Assembly: GCA_018971485.1 (NCBI GenBank) | Contig: JAGXAQ010000001.1 | Span: 195,371-259,370, forward strand | DNA: 64,000 nt | Reading direction: 5' to 3' | DNA from: Pseudomonadota bacterium | Lineage (GTDB): Bacteria > Pseudomonadota > Gammaproteobacteria > Burkholderiales > REEB80 | Shown: one piece after another, positions 18,163 to 27,631 of the stretch | How the letters are laid out: the number at the start of each line of letters is the position of its first letter | Position numbering within the stretch: the stretch's first letter is position 1 | The notes under the pieces: generated by a model | Told to the model about the DNA's origin: nothing | The model's database searches: none | Seen by the model: only the letters and a program-made list of their open reading frames with translations | Made by a program: the position numbers and the translations under genes

Positions 18163-20216
18163 CTACTCCCCCCCAAAATAGCCGACACCTTAATTATTTT
18201 AGCATCGGGTATCTCTCCATGGGAAATTACATGCAATTGAGGTAAAGCACGCCTGAGAAACCGCGCCAGGAATGGACGCAGGGGAGGAGGGGTAATCAAG
18301 GCAGGAATCAAACCCTGGCGTTCAAGTTGTTCTGTAGCTGTATGGGTTTGTCGCATTATATTTTCAGCTAGGCCCGGCTCCAGAGCCGAAACCTCATTCT
18401 GAACTATCTGCATCAGTAGTTTCTCCAACCCACCATCCAAAGCAATAACGGGCAACTCCCTGGCCCCCCCAAAAATTTGCTGGATAATTGAACGGCCCAT
18501 AGCTTCGCGAACTTTTGCGGTCAACTCCTCGGGATCGCTAATTCTAGATGCATGCTCCGCCAGGGTCTCAAGGATAGTACGAATATCCCTGATATTTAAG
18601 CGTTCCTCCAACAGCCTTTGCAAGACCTTCTGCAGCACACTAAGCGGTAAAAGCTTAGGCACCAGATCTTCTACCAGCTTAGGATAGGTTTTTGCGGTAT
18701 GGTCCAGCAATTGCTGCACCTCTTCTCGCCCCAGCAATTCAGCTGCATTAACCTGAAAAATCTGTGATAAATGAGTAGCAACTACTGTGCTTGCATCAAC
18801 AACAGTATAACCAAGACTTTGCGCTTGCTCTCTCAATGATGATTCAATCCAAAGAGCAGGCAGACCAAACGTGGGATCCGTTGTCGCTATGCCTGGTAAT
18901 GGGGCCAAGATACGCCCAGGATTGATTGCAAGGTACTGCCCCGGCTGAATCTCGCCACTTCCTAACTCGACCCCTTTTAAAGCAATCCGGTAAGCGTTAA
19001 GTTTAAGCTCCAGATTGTCCCGAATATGGACAGGAGCAACCAGGAATCCAAATTCTTGTGCAAATTTCTTACGAATTCCCCGTATTCGCCGCAAAAGCTC
19101 CCCATCTTGGGCCTGATCCACTAAAGCAATTAAGCGATAACCTACCTCCAGACTGACAACATCAATGGGAGAAACATCATTCCAGCTTACTTCAACTGAT
19201 GCAGAACCACTATCAACAGGCTCGGGTATTTTAGCATCAGGCTGAGCCTCTTGTTTCCCATTATTCGAGTGTGTAACCCATGCTGAAAAACCCAACGCTA
19301 CGGCAAACATCAAAAAAACCATGTTAGGCATGCCGGGAATAATCCCTAACAGCCCCAATACGGCACCAGCCAACCCCAATACTCTGGGGCGGCTAAACAA
19401 TTGAAGGTGTAACTGTTCGCCGATATCTTGATTGGTCGTAACACGACTCACCATTAGACCAGCTGCTGTCGAAATGACCAGCGCTGGAATTTGGGCAACC
19501 AGGCCATCACCAATGGCAAGCAAAGTATAATTATTAAAAGCCTGTGCCACAGTCATGCCATGCTGGATTACCCCTACTGCCAAACCACCTATGATATTAA
19601 TTGCCACAATAATAATTCCGGCAACAGCATCGCCACGCACAAATTTGGATGCGCCATCCATAGACCCGTAAAAATCAGCCTCCTGACTAATTTCACTTCG
19701 CCTGGAACGCGCTTCACTCTCCCCAATCAGCCCCGCATTAAGATCTGCATCGATCGCCATCTGTTTACCTGGCATCGCATCCAAGGTAAACCTGGCTGAC
19801 ACTTCGGCAATACGGCCGGCACCTTTGGTAATTACAACAAAATTTATAATGACCAGAATCAAAAATACTACCAGCCCAACGGTATAATTCCCCCGGACCA
19901 GGAAATGCCCGAATGCTTCAATAACATGACCAGCCGCCGCAGGCCCGGTATTCCCATTGAGCAGAACAATACGGGTAGACGCTACATTTAGCGACAATCT
20001 CAACATCGTTGTTATCAGCAGCACAGTGGGGAAAACTGAAAAATCAAGTGGCTTCATGGTATATAAGCTAACCATTAATACAATGACGGCCACGGAGATA
20101 TTGAAGGTAAATAAAATATCCAGAACGAACGGCGGGAGAGGCAATATCATCATTGCTAAAATCAGCATAATGATAATTGGTGGCGCAAACTTGCTCAGTT
20201 GCAGCCCGTTATTCAT
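18159..20216 (-). CDS. flhA: Flagellar type III export gate protein FlhA
   Basis: The 685-aa inner-membrane protein forms the nonameric export-gate ring. The N-terminal half has about eight transmembrane helices, with the conserved cytoplasmic FHIPEP signature region visible around GRIAEVSARFTLDAMPGKQMAIDADLNAGLI. The C-terminal cytoplasmic domain binds chaperone-substrate complexes and includes HLSQIFQVNAAELLGREEVQQLLDH. Length matches the family. It lies 10 bp after flhB and is coupled to flhF. Confidence 0.98.
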   Translation of the reverse strand: MNNGLQLSKFAPPIIIMLILAMMILPLPPFVLDILFTFNISVAVIVLMVSLYTMKPLDFSVFPTVLLITTMLRLSLNVASTRIVLLNGNTGPAAAGHVIEAFGHFLVRGNYTVGLVVFLILVIINFVVITKGAGRIAEVSARFTLDAMPGKQMAIDADLNAGLIGESEARSRRSEISQEADFYGSMDGASKFVRGDAVAGIIIVAINIIGGLAVGVIQHGMTVAQAFNNYTLLAIGDGLVAQIPALVISTAAGLMVSRVTTNQDIGEQLHLQLFSRPRVLGLAGAVLGLLGIIPGMPNMVFLMFAVALGFSAWVTHSNNGKQEAQPDAKIPEPVDSGSASVEVSWNDVSPIDVVSLEVGYRLIALVDQAQDGELLRRIRGIRKKFAQEFGFLVAPVHIRDNLELKLNAYRIALKGVELGSGEIQPGQYLAINPGRILAPLPGIATTDPTFGLPALWIESSLREQAQSLGYTVVDASTVVATHLSQIFQVNAAELLGREEVQQLLDHTAKTYPKLVEDLVPKLLPLSVLQKVLQRLLEERLNIRDIRTILETLAEHASRISDPEELTAKVREAMGRSIIQQIFGGARELPVIALDGGLEKLLMQIVQNEVSALEPGLAENIMRQTHTATEQLERQGLIPALITPPPLRPFLARFLRRALPQLHVISHGEIPDAKIIKVSAILGGSR

Positions 20217-20226
20217 GTATCAAACC

Positions 20227-21363
20227 TCATATAATACCTGGATCCATCCCGGGTGGGACATTCAAATCTAATGGCGGAACGGGGGTCTCGCCTCCACCGC
20301 CCTGATATCTTCGTAACTGAAAGACCCAAGCCATCACTTCAGCAACTGCAGCATAAAGGGGTGAGGGTATCTCTGAATCAAGCTCAACATAGCGATACAG
20401 GGCTCTTGCCAAAGCAGGCGCCTCTAAAATGGGAACACCATTCAACTCGGCAAGATCACGAATCTTCTGGGCCAGAAACAATCTTCCACGGGCAACAACC
20501 CGCGGCGCTTTCATGCGGTTTTCATCATATAACAAGGCAATCGCATAATGAGTAGGATTCACCACCACCACATCGGCTTTAGGGACCTTGCTCATCATAC
20601 GCCTTCTTGCCATTTCCCGCTGCAACCGCCTGATACGCGCCTTAACCTGTGGGTCGCCTTCGGTTTCCTTGCTCTCTTGCCGTAACTCCTCCTTTGTCAT
20701 TTTCAGTTTATTTGCATGCTCCCAAAGCTGAAAGGGGACATCAACCCCAGCTATAACAATCATGGTTGACGCCGTAACTAAAAAGGCCCAACCAAGTATC
20801 TGTCCACTGTGCATTATGGCTGACGGGACAGACTCATATAACAAGGAGATAATTTCCCCTGATTTATGCCAAATAGCCCAAACCGCTACTCCTGTAATCA
20901 AGGTGGCCTTAATAACCGCCTTAAATAACTCTACCAGGCTATTTTTAGAAAACAACCGACTAAGCCCCTGGAGAGGATTCAACCTTGAAAAATCAGGCTT
21001 AAATGACTCAAACGAAAAGAGCCAACCCGACAAAGCCATTGAACCTGCCAATATAGCAATTAACATTAAGATAAAAAGTGGAAGCAAAGCCAAGGCCATT
21101 TCATTAAAAAATGAATGAAAATGGCTCAGCAAATAAACGGGATCAAAAGCCATCCTACGAGAAAAACCCATGCAAATCTGCATAAGACGAACCAAATGAT
21201 CCAGTAATTCGGGGGATAGCTCTTCTAGAGCTCCACCAGCAGCTAGCAACATAATCATGGTCGACAGCTCACGGGATCGCGCAACCTGCCCTTTTTCTCT
21301 GGCCTGCTCAATACGACGCTGGGATGCCTGTTCTGTTCGTTCTAAATCACTATCCTCCGCCAT
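20227..21363 (-). CDS. flhB: Flagellar type III export switch protein FlhB
   Basis: FlhB (378 aa from the chosen ATG; the track starts at a GTG four codons earlier) is the substrate-specificity switch of the export gate. The N-terminus MAEDSDLERTEQASQRRIEQAREKGQVARSRE is diagnostic. Four membrane segments follow, then a cytoplasmic domain with the autocleavage motif NPTH in VVVNPTHYAIALLY. GGGGGCG is a plausible ribosome site just upstream. A 255-bp gap separates it from fliR, so it may start a new transcript with flhA. Confidence 0.97.
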   Translation of the reverse strand: MAEDSDLERTEQASQRRIEQAREKGQVARSRELSTMIMLLAAGGALEELSPELLDHLVRLMQICMGFSRRMAFDPVYLLSHFHSFFNEMALALLPLFILMLIAILAGSMALSGWLFSFESFKPDFSRLNPLQGLSRLFSKNSLVELFKAVIKATLITGVAVWAIWHKSGEIISLLYESVPSAIMHSGQILGWAFLVTASTMIVIAGVDVPFQLWEHANKLKMTKEELRQESKETEGDPQVKARIRRLQREMARRRMMSKVPKADVVVVNPTHYAIALLYDENRMKAPRVVARGRLFLAQKIRDLAELNGVPILEAPALARALYRYVELDSEIPSPLYAAVAEVMAWVFQLRRYQGGGGETPVPPLDLNVPPGMDPGII

Positions 21364-21618
21364 GCTCGCCCCCACAAAATCTTCTGGCAGAAATAAACAC
21401 TACCACAAAGCAACTGCACCTCTTAAACCACGGATCCTGATGATTTTAACAGGCTCGGATTTGTCCCCACCTATTAATTAATCTATTTCAGGCTTGCAAA
21501 GACCGTAATCCCCGATATTCCTTTGTATCCCCTTATCCTAATAGGTATCTGAACGCACTTACACTTCCTTCTCCCGTCCTGTCTGACCACCTAACTATCC
21601 GGATAACAATTGGCACCT

Positions 21619-22416
21619 TCAGACTCCACCCTTAGCAGTTGTCATATGAGCAATAGCCATCATGATCCCCGCCACTTCCTTAAAAAGAGGGTGCAACAAA
21701 GGATACAGATAAGGTAGAGTCAAGCCTAGAACCGCAAAACCTAAAGCGAGCGTAATAGGAAAACCTATCGCAAATAGATTCAGTTGAGGGGCCGCTTTAC
21801 TAATAACACCCAAGGCAATATTAGCCACCAACAACGCTGCTATTGCAGGCATGGCAATTTTGAGCCCAATGCTAAACATCACCGAGGACCATTTCAGCAA
21901 TACCTGGATGCCACCAAAATAAAAATGGGACGGCCCAATAGGCCATACAGTAAAACTCTGACTTAAAGCTTCCAAAACCAGATAGTGCCCATTAACTGAG
22001 AGAAAAAGCAGGATACCTATCAGCTCAAGAAATTGGGCTATAACCGGGATCTGGGTGCCATTCTGAGGATCAAAGAAAGTCGCAAAGCCCAACCCCATCT
22101 GCAGGCCTATCAGTCCCCCCGCCATTTCTAATGCCACAAATACGATTCTTACAGACAAACCCATGGCAAGGCCAATCAAGATTTGCTGGGCCATCAGCAA
22201 TAAACCTTCTGGTGAGCCTGGATCAACAAAAGGAGGAACCGGAAGAATAGGCACTAACAACAGACTTAAAAAACCTGCCAGTCCGATCTTGACCCGAACA
22301 GGAATAGCAGTATTCCCCAAGACAGGATCTGCAGCCAGCATGGCCAAAATCCTTAAGAAGGGCCACATTATAGCCATCCATGACTTCAATAAAAGCGCGG
22401 CATTAAAAGTAACCAT
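21619..22416 (-). CDS. fliR: Flagellar export gate protein FliR
   Basis: The 265-aa, highly hydrophobic inner-membrane protein forms the export-gate core with FliP and FliQ. Typical FliR sequence is seen in GLAMGLSVRIVFVALEMAGGLIGLQMGLGFATFFDP and the C-terminal LPYLYPLLHPLF. It follows fliQ after one base, in the conserved order fliO-P-Q-R. It is the last gene of the fliK-to-fliR run, with 255 bp of non-coding DNA before flhB. Confidence 0.95.
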   Translation of the reverse strand: MVTFNAALLLKSWMAIMWPFLRILAMLAADPVLGNTAIPVRVKIGLAGFLSLLLVPILPVPPFVDPGSPEGLLLMAQQILIGLAMGLSVRIVFVALEMAGGLIGLQMGLGFATFFDPQNGTQIPVIAQFLELIGILLFLSVNGHYLVLEALSQSFTVWPIGPSHFYFGGIQVLLKWSSVMFSIGLKIAMPAIAALLVANIALGVISKAAPQLNLFAIGFPITLALGFAVLGLTLPYLYPLLHPLFKEVAGIMMAIAHMTTAKGGV

Positions 22417-22417
22417 A

Positions 22418-22687
22418 TCAACCGATTAGTGATGGGATACTCATAAATAAATTTCTTGTGAAATCAATTAGCTGCCCGAGCATCCAAGGACCAAATGCCA
22501 CACAAATAATGAATAAGGCAACCAGCTTAGGAATAAAGGACAGGGTCGATTCATTAATCTGGGTAGCCGCCTGGAAAATACTTACAATCAACCCCACAAT
22601 CAACGCTCCAAGTAACAAGGGAGCAGACACCAGCAACATAAGGTAAACCGTCTGCTGGGCAAGGTGTATAACTGTATCAGGCGTCAT
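22418..22687 (-). CDS. fliQ: Flagellar export gate protein FliQ
   Basis: At 89 aa with two transmembrane helices, this is the standard FliQ size. The conserved LLLGALIVGLIVSIFQAATQINESTLSFIPKL segment is diagnostic. It joins FliP and FliR in the helical export-gate complex of the inner membrane. It lies between fliP (7-bp gap) and fliR (1-bp gap). Confidence 0.96.
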   Translation of the reverse strand: MTPDTVIHLAQQTVYLMLLVSAPLLLGALIVGLIVSIFQAATQINESTLSFIPKLVALFIICVAFGPWMLGQLIDFTRNLFMSIPSLIG

Positions 22688-22694
22688 GTGTACC

Positions 22695-23426
22695 TCAGTA
22701 AAAACTCTTCATCAAGGATCCGATTACAAGACTCCAGCCATCCACCAAAACAAATAGCATGATTTTAAAGGGCAGGGAAATAATGACAGGGGAGAGCATC
22801 ATCATACCCAAAGACATGAGCACACTCGAAACAACCATATCAATAATAAGAAATGGGATAAAAAGTACAAAGCCGATTTGAAACGCTGTTTTTAGTTCAC
22901 TAATCACATAAGCAGGGACCAGGATTCTCATTGGCGTGTCATCGGGCCTGGCAATTGGGCCTGTATGTGCAATCCGCACAAAAAGGGCAATATCGGACTC
23001 ACGGGTTTGATGCAGCATAAAAGTCTTAAGTGGTTTTTCTGCCCGGCCTAAAGCCTCTGTCAACCCTATCTGATGACTAGAATAAGGCTGATATGCTGTC
23101 ACGTACATTTTGTTTAGCACCGGAGACATGACGAAAAAAGTCAGGAATAAAGCCAATCCGATTAACACTTGATTAGGAGGGGTTTGCAATGTACCCAATG
23201 CCTGTCTAAGCAATGAGAGAACGATGATAATCCTTGTAAAGGCCGTCATCATCAACAATATTGCAGGAAGAAACGTCAGGGAAGTCAGAAAAAGCAGGGT
23301 CTGGATACTAAGTGTATAAGTCATACCCCCATGACTTGGAACACCTGTCCAGCTTACAATCCCATCAGCAAAAACCGGCATTGTAAAAAAAAGCCCAAGC
23401 AGGATAGCATATTTAAAATGCTTCAT
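22695..23426 (-). CDS. fliP: Flagellar export gate protein FliP
   Basis: The 243-aa protein has a signal sequence ([20 protein letters not shown]) and four membrane helices; five FliP subunits form the core of the export gate. Conserved features are [33 protein letters not shown] and [22 protein letters not shown], both near family consensus. Its ATG overlaps the fliO stop. Size and order are normal. Confidence 0.97.
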   Translation of the reverse strand: MKHFKYAILLGLFFTMPVFADGIVSWTGVPSHGGMTYTLSIQTLLFLTSLTFLPAILLMMTAFTRIIIVLSLLRQALGTLQTPPNQVLIGLALFLTFFVMSPVLNKMYVTAYQPYSSHQIGLTEALGRAEKPLKTFMLHQTRESDIALFVRIAHTGPIARPDDTPMRILVPAYVISELKTAFQIGFVLFIPFLIIDMVVSSVLMSLGMMMLSPVIISLPFKIMLFVLVDGWSLVIGSLMKSFY

Positions 23427-23830
23427 GTTGGTAGGCCAGTACGCTTTTTTATTTGTCTCATCAAATGCTGAAACCTGTTTTGTACAGTAGCAGCAGGGTT
23501 TTCAGGCACGGGGCCTAGCCGATCAATCAATGTAATATTCTGCGACGTCACCCCTAGAAGCAAACAGGAACCCTTGACTTCAACTATCACCAACCGTTCC
23601 CTTGCACCAAGCGATAAAACACTCACCACTTTCATGGTGCCATCTGCTACCCCTTTTATGCCCACACGGCGCAAAATCCAGACTGTCAGGGCAATGGCAC
23701 CTAATACAATTGCTAGCGCAAACAAGGACTGGATAACACTGCCCATCACTGAAAACACGGGCTCAGAGGCAAAAACCGGCCCTGCATATAATAAAGCCAT
23801 CCCCAAAAAACACAGACGCCAAAACCTCAT
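23423..23830 (-). CDS. fliO: Flagellar biosynthesis protein FliO
   Basis: FliO (135 aa) is the small membrane chaperone for assembly of the FliP ring. It has a signal-like N-terminus, one transmembrane helix ([21 protein letters not shown]) and a cytoplasmic tail with the family pattern [25 protein letters not shown]. It overlaps fliN upstream and fliP downstream by four bases each. Confidence 0.92.
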   Translation of the reverse strand: MRFWRLCFLGMALLYAGPVFASEPVFSVMGSVIQSLFALAIVLGAIALTVWILRRVGIKGVADGTMKVVSVLSLGARERLVIVEVKGSCLLLGVTSQNITLIDRLGPVPENPAATVQNRFQHLMRQIKKRTGLPT

Positions 23831-24258
23831 TTATTCATCCGTTGTGATGGCTCAATAATATCTGTTAGTCGAATCCCGAATTTATCATTTATTACCACCA
23901 CTTCCCCTTGGGCAATCAAACGGCCGTTTATCAAGACATTCATCGGCTCGCCTGCCTGGCCATCCAACTCAACAACAGATCCTTGCGCCAATTGTAATAG
24001 GTTACGAATAGGTAATCGCGTTTTCCCCATTTCGACTGTCAAGGTAACGGGGATATCAAGCACCATCTCAAGGCTATGCGCACCTATACCAGTAGACACG
24101 GCCTCTTGTAATGAAGAGAAAATATTAGCGGGCTCTACAGGTTCTGGACTGGCTTGATTCGGCTTGGGCGAAACAGACGGGCTCGTCTCAGCCCCTCCTT
24201 GCTCATTCAAGGCAGCAGCCCAATCATCTGCAGTGATTGATTCGTTTTGTTCAGCCAC
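23827..24258 (-). CDS. fliN: Flagellar motor switch protein FliN
   Basis: FliN (143 aa) forms the lower C ring that sets rotation direction and docks the export ATPase complex. The C-terminal SpoA domain is clear: LEMVLDIPVTLTVEMGKTRLPIRNLLQLAQGSVVELDG and GEVVVINDKFGIRLTDI. The N-terminus begins AEQNESITADDWAAALNEQ. I chose the GTG at 24258, with GGGAG upstream and overlapping the fliM stop, over the track start 13 codons earlier, whose extra residues are just fliM read out of frame. Confidence 0.95.
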   Translation of the reverse strand: MAEQNESITADDWAAALNEQGGAETSPSVSPKPNQASPEPVEPANIFSSLQEAVSTGIGAHSLEMVLDIPVTLTVEMGKTRLPIRNLLQLAQGSVVELDGQAGEPMNVLINGRLIAQGEVVVINDKFGIRLTDIIEPSQRMNK

Positions 24259-25249
24259 CCGGCTCTCCCTGTCCCAGCTTCTGCAATGCCGGATCAATCA
24301 CTTTCTCAACCTTGAGCGCATACCGACCATTTCTGACCCCATAGCTGCACTCCAGAACCGGCACATCATCAACTGTTGCAGTAATCGAACGGGGAATATC
24401 TACCATAATCAAATCCCCTGCTTTCATTTCAAGAACATCAGCCAGAGTTAGTTCAGCATGCCCTAAAGAAGCACATAATTCAACTTCTGCCAGTCTAACC
24501 TGGGAACGCAACAATCCTAGCCAGCGATCATCGGACTCCATTCGATCGCCTTGCGTTGTACTGATCAAGAGGGTGCGAATCGGCTCAATCATAGCATAGG
24601 GCAGACAAACGTGAAAATCTCCTCCCCCATTTCCAAGTTCTATATTAAATGTAGTAACCACAACCACTTCTGTAGGTGAAGCAATATTTGCAAATTGCGT
24701 ATTCATTTCTGAACGGACATATTCGAACTGTACCGGATAGACCGCTTTCCAGGCAAGTTCCATCTCATTAAAGGCCACTCGTAACATATTCTGGATAATG
24801 CGCTGTTCAGTAGGGGTAAAATCACGCCCCTCAACCCGCATATGAAATTGCCCATTCCCCCCAAACAAATTATCAACGACCAAAAAAACAAAATTCGGGT
24901 CGAAAATAAACAAGGCCGAGCCACGCAGAGGCTTAACCTGAACAATATTCATGTTCGTCGGGACGATCAGGTTACGAATAAATTCACTGTACTTAACTAC
25001 TTTTACAGGGCCAACGCTAATTTCGGCATTACGGCGCATAAAATTAAACAGCCCAATCCTAAACTGCCGTGCAAAACGTTCATTGATGATTTCAAGCGTC
25101 GGCATACGGCCGCGCACGATCCGCTCCTGCTTGGCAAAATTATAGGCCTGGATACCAACTGCGCCTGTTTCGCCCGAAGGCTCATCCGCCTCGCCGGTAA
25201 CACCCTTAAGCAGAGCATCAATTTCATCTTGGGAAAGAATTTCAGACAT
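24251..25249 (-). CDS. fliM: Flagellar motor switch protein FliM
   Basis: The 332-aa C-ring protein binds phosphorylated CheY through its N-terminal peptide, here LSQDEIDALLKGV, the canonical motif. A middle CheC-like domain (about 45-225) and a C-terminal SpoA domain follow. RMPTLEIINERFARQFRIGLFNFMRR is typical FliM sequence. Its ATG shares a base with the fliL stop (TAATG), and fliN starts inside its end. Confidence 0.98.
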   Translation of the reverse strand: MSEILSQDEIDALLKGVTGEADEPSGETGAVGIQAYNFAKQERIVRGRMPTLEIINERFARQFRIGLFNFMRRNAEISVGPVKVVKYSEFIRNLIVPTNMNIVQVKPLRGSALFIFDPNFVFLVVDNLFGGNGQFHMRVEGRDFTPTEQRIIQNMLRVAFNEMELAWKAVYPVQFEYVRSEMNTQFANIASPTEVVVVTTFNIELGNGGGDFHVCLPYAMIEPIRTLLISTTQGDRMESDDRWLGLLRSQVRLAEVELCASLGHAELTLADVLEMKAGDLIMVDIPRSITATVDDVPVLECSYGVRNGRYALKVEKVIDPALQKLGQGEPGG

Positions 25250-25764
25250 TACTGTACAATAAACGAATTAAACAAAACATTTTTGACCCCATTCGCTCCT
25301 GATGTACCCACCAGTAACTTGTTGACACTATCCCGAATTTCAGTTGCAAGCTTTTGCTTGCCTTCAGCAGTTCGAATATTGGCCGAGGTCTGGCTGCTTA
25401 ACAATAAAAGCAGGGTATTACGCACTTCAGGCATAATAGCTTTTATTTTATTTTCTACTTTAGAATCAGCAAGCTGCAAGTTAATTTCTATCTGGAGATA
25501 GCGATCTGCATCAGTATCTCTTAAATTGACTGTAAACATATCCAGCTTAAGAAATACAGGCGGAACCCGGCTAAGCCTGGACTGCCCGGCATGAGCCTTG
25601 TCATGCTTAGCAGAATAAATCTTCCATCCATACCACCCACCCACTGCAACAGCTATAATCAGAAAAATGAGCAATACAAGTTTAAGAAAACGCTTTGGCT
25701 TTTTATTCAATGGCGCAGATTCTTCAAGCTCTTCCGAATCTTCCACTACCTCCTTTTGCGCCAT
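25249..25764 (-). CDS. fliL: Flagellar basal body-associated protein FliL
   Basis: FliL is a single-pass inner-membrane protein that supports the stators around the motor. The product (171 aa from ATG 25764; the track GTG is two codons earlier) has an acidic cytoplasmic tail, one transmembrane helix (FLKLVLLIFLIIAVAVGGWYGW) and a periplasmic SPFH-like domain with LQIEINLQLAD and IRDSVNKLL. AGAGG precedes the start. It follows fliK after an 87-bp gap. Confidence 0.93.
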   Translation of the reverse strand: MAQKEVVEDSEELEESAPLNKKPKRFLKLVLLIFLIIAVAVGGWYGWKIYSAKHDKAHAGQSRLSRVPPVFLKLDMFTVNLRDTDADRYLQIEINLQLADSKVENKIKAIMPEVRNTLLLLLSSQTSANIRTAEGKQKLATEIRDSVNKLLVGTSGANGVKNVLFNSFIVQ

Positions 25765-25851
25765 ATCCACCTCTGTTATTTGTTATTTTTATAACCCTAC
25801 CATTGAGATAAAAACTACGCAACTTCAAACTTCTCTTCCATAAAAGACGGA

Positions 25852-27093
25852 TCATACAAACATATCAACCAGCCCTAGAGCAGAAAATGCCAATGCAAAA
25901 CCCTGGCTATTATTGTCCGCCATTCTACCGGCACCTGAGTGATACGAAAAGGTATATCCGGGCTGACTTTGTCCAGACTGGCGACCTGAATTATCACTTG
26001 AAACTTGTGCTTGGCCTAAAGTCATGCCTGAAGCATCCATCTGGGCACGCAGCCTAGGCATAGCGGCCACTATGGCATCCCGGACACCTGCCTGATGACT
26101 CAAAAAAACGGCATTTACCTCTCCTTGATGAACACTAAGATGTACCTGAACAGGCCCAAGATCAGGCGGATTAAGATGCAGATTAGCCACATGGGTCTGC
26201 TGACCCGCAAGCAAGACAATTTTCTGTGAGAAATCATCTGGCCAGACCGGGGAACCAAATGCAGCGCCTACATGTTGCACAGAGGCAACAGAAACCTGCT
26301 GGGTGGGCGAAGAAGACAAGTTTGTCCCTAAAACCCCTTGCAAGGTGGAAGGCGTGGAAGTCTCCTGCTTTATCTTAAATTCCGGCAGAAATTGCCGAAA
26401 ATCGGCAAGATTTGCCGACAAACCCGGCAAGGCTGATAAATGGGCAGAGCCTATTGGATACAACGAAGAATCTGTTTGGGGCGGGTTTTCAAAAACAACC
26501 CCCAAACCATTTTCCTTATCAGCACCTTTAAACGGATTAGCGTTAACCAATGATGTCAAATGTAAAGGGGCACTCGACACAGGTGGTGCTGCGTCAAAAG
26601 CATATTGCCCTAGCCTGCTATTCAGCCCTGAGGGACTGCTCTGGGATGATCCATTCAAAGGAACCTTGGTAACATCATAATTAATAATATCATTTGATTT
26701 TAAAATCTGTCCAGATACCTGAGATTGAACTTGAGGACTAATGCCAATAGCAGGCTGGGTCAAAACCTGCAACTGCTGCAACAAAGCCTGCAGGTTACTT
26801 ACCAAAGCCGTACTATCCAGCGCAGAATCACCCTTAATCAAAGAATGAACTAAAGATTCGAGATCTTTTGCTTTTTTTCCATCCAAGGATAACCCTGCAT
26901 CTTTCTGTTCTAAATCCGGCCCCATCAACTGCGACAAAACCTGATTAAAATCGGCTGGGATTTGAGTTTTACTACCTTGAGCCCCTTTTATATAAGACAG
27001 GACAGCCTCAAGTTGAGAAGACAAATCCCGAGGCTGCGTTTGCCCCCCAGGCTGTAAGACCGTAATCAAGTTAGCAACTGACATCGCTGGCAT
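25852..27093 (-). CDS. fliK: Flagellar hook-length control protein FliK
   Basis: FliK (413 aa) is the secreted ruler that ends hook growth and triggers the FlhB switch. The first 280 residues are low-complexity, Gln/Ser/Leu-rich and poorly conserved. The C-terminal hook-control domain includes LLAGQQTHVANLHLNPPDLGPVQVHLSVHQGEVNAVFLS, where LNPxxLGxVxV is the family signature. A strong sigma-54-type promoter lies just upstream, so fliK probably leads a fliK-L-M-N-O-P-Q-R transcript. A second FliK-like gene exists at 44614-45801. Confidence 0.92.
   Translation of the reverse strand: MPAMSVANLITVLQPGGQTQPRDLSSQLEAVLSYIKGAQGSKTQIPADFNQVLSQLMGPDLEQKDAGLSLDGKKAKDLESLVHSLIKGDSALDSTALVSNLQALLQQLQVLTQPAIGISPQVQSQVSGQILKSNDIINYDVTKVPLNGSSQSSPSGLNSRLGQYAFDAAPPVSSAPLHLTSLVNANPFKGADKENGLGVVFENPPQTDSSLYPIGSAHLSALPGLSANLADFRQFLPEFKIKQETSTPSTLQGVLGTNLSSSPTQQVSVASVQHVGAAFGSPVWPDDFSQKIVLLAGQQTHVANLHLNPPDLGPVQVHLSVHQGEVNAVFLSHQAGVRDAIVAAMPRLRAQMDASGMTLGQAQVSSDNSGRQSGQSQPGYTFSYHSGAGRMADNNSQGFALAFSALGLVDMFV
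26383..26430. repeat. Cluster of five TTGCCG/CGGCAA half-sites within fliK
   Basis: Within 48 bp there are CGGCAG, TTGCCG, CGGCAA, TTGCCG and CGGCAA, alternating in orientation. They include the 17-bp dyad TTGCCGA-AAA-TCGGCAA and CGGCAA-GAT-TTGCCG, the latter with the same layout as the core of the palindrome upstream of flgB. The half-sites fall in different codon phases of fliK. This may be a protein-binding site, but chance within coding sequence cannot be excluded. Confidence 0.4.
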
Positions 27094-27127
27094 GTTCGCT
27101 CATCGCTGAATAAACAACTTAAGTTAA

Positions 27128-27143
27128 TGCAAGAATTATGCCA
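27128..27143 (-). promoter_or_regulatory. Sigma-54 promoter of the fliK operon
   Basis: Minus-strand TGGCATAATTCTTGCA matches the RpoN consensus TGGCAC-N5-TTGCA at every position but one, with the required GG-N10-GC. It sits in the 55-bp gap between fliJ and fliK, pointing into fliK. The start site would be near 27117, about 24 nt before the fliK ATG. Confidence 0.8.
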
Positions 27144-27148
27144 ATAAG

Positions 27149-27580
27149 CTAACGCTTATGTCGGGAAGCATATTCATCTGATTCTTTTTGATCACGCTTT
27201 GCCAGCTTTTGCTGTAATGAACGATTCTGACGCTCCTGAAGAAGCAGGTAGGATTGATGCTTTTGACGGGTATGATTCCAGTCCCCAACTGCTATATCAT
27301 AGGATATCCTATATCTTTCAACCAACTGGATCTGCATCTGAATTGCCTCTTCCAGTTTTTCCAAAAAAAGATAAAAATCACGCCACGCTTTTGCACTTAG
27401 GCCATTTCTGTCAGATTGGCCTAATCGTGAACGATACTCCTCTTGGTATTTCTGAAGCTCTATAAGCTTACCTTGGGCTTCTTCAAATAACCCTTTCTTT
27501 TCCTGCATGGCTTTTGCAGCATACTGTTCAAGTAGTTCGGCATGATCAATTAAAAAACTCAGCTGTTGGTGTTGGGGCAT
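27149..27580 (-). CDS. fliJ: Flagellar export protein FliJ
   Basis: The 143-aa, all-helical coiled-coil protein lies right after fliI, where FliJ is expected. FliJ is the export-apparatus stalk that couples the FliI ATPase to the gate and recycles chaperones. It is rich in charged and Gln residues with a heptad-like pattern (AAKAMQEKKGLFEEAQGKLIELQKY) and a highly basic C-terminus, as in the family. Sequence identity is low in this family, so position is part of the evidence. Confidence 0.85.
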   Translation of the reverse strand: MPQHQQLSFLIDHAELLEQYAAKAMQEKKGLFEEAQGKLIELQKYQEEYRSRLGQSDRNGLSAKAWRDFYLFLEKLEEAIQMQIQLVERYRISYDIAVGDWNHTRQKHQSYLLLQERQNRSLQQKLAKRDQKESDEYASRHKR

Positions 27581-27631
27581 ATTTTTCTGTTTTTAGTTAT
27601 GGTTGATTCGTATTAATAAAATTTCAGGTTA

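Noticed and set aside
21415-21430. Possible sigma-54 site (TGGTTT-AAGAG-GTGCA) before flhB
   Set aside because: GG-N10-GC is present, but three of six -24 bases and one -12 base deviate. The 255-bp fliR-flhB gap probably holds a promoter, but I could not identify it.
24842-25501. Plus-strand ORF of 219 aa opposite fliM/fliL
   Set aside because: Antisense shadow of highly conserved genes, with no recognisable domain and no ribosome site.
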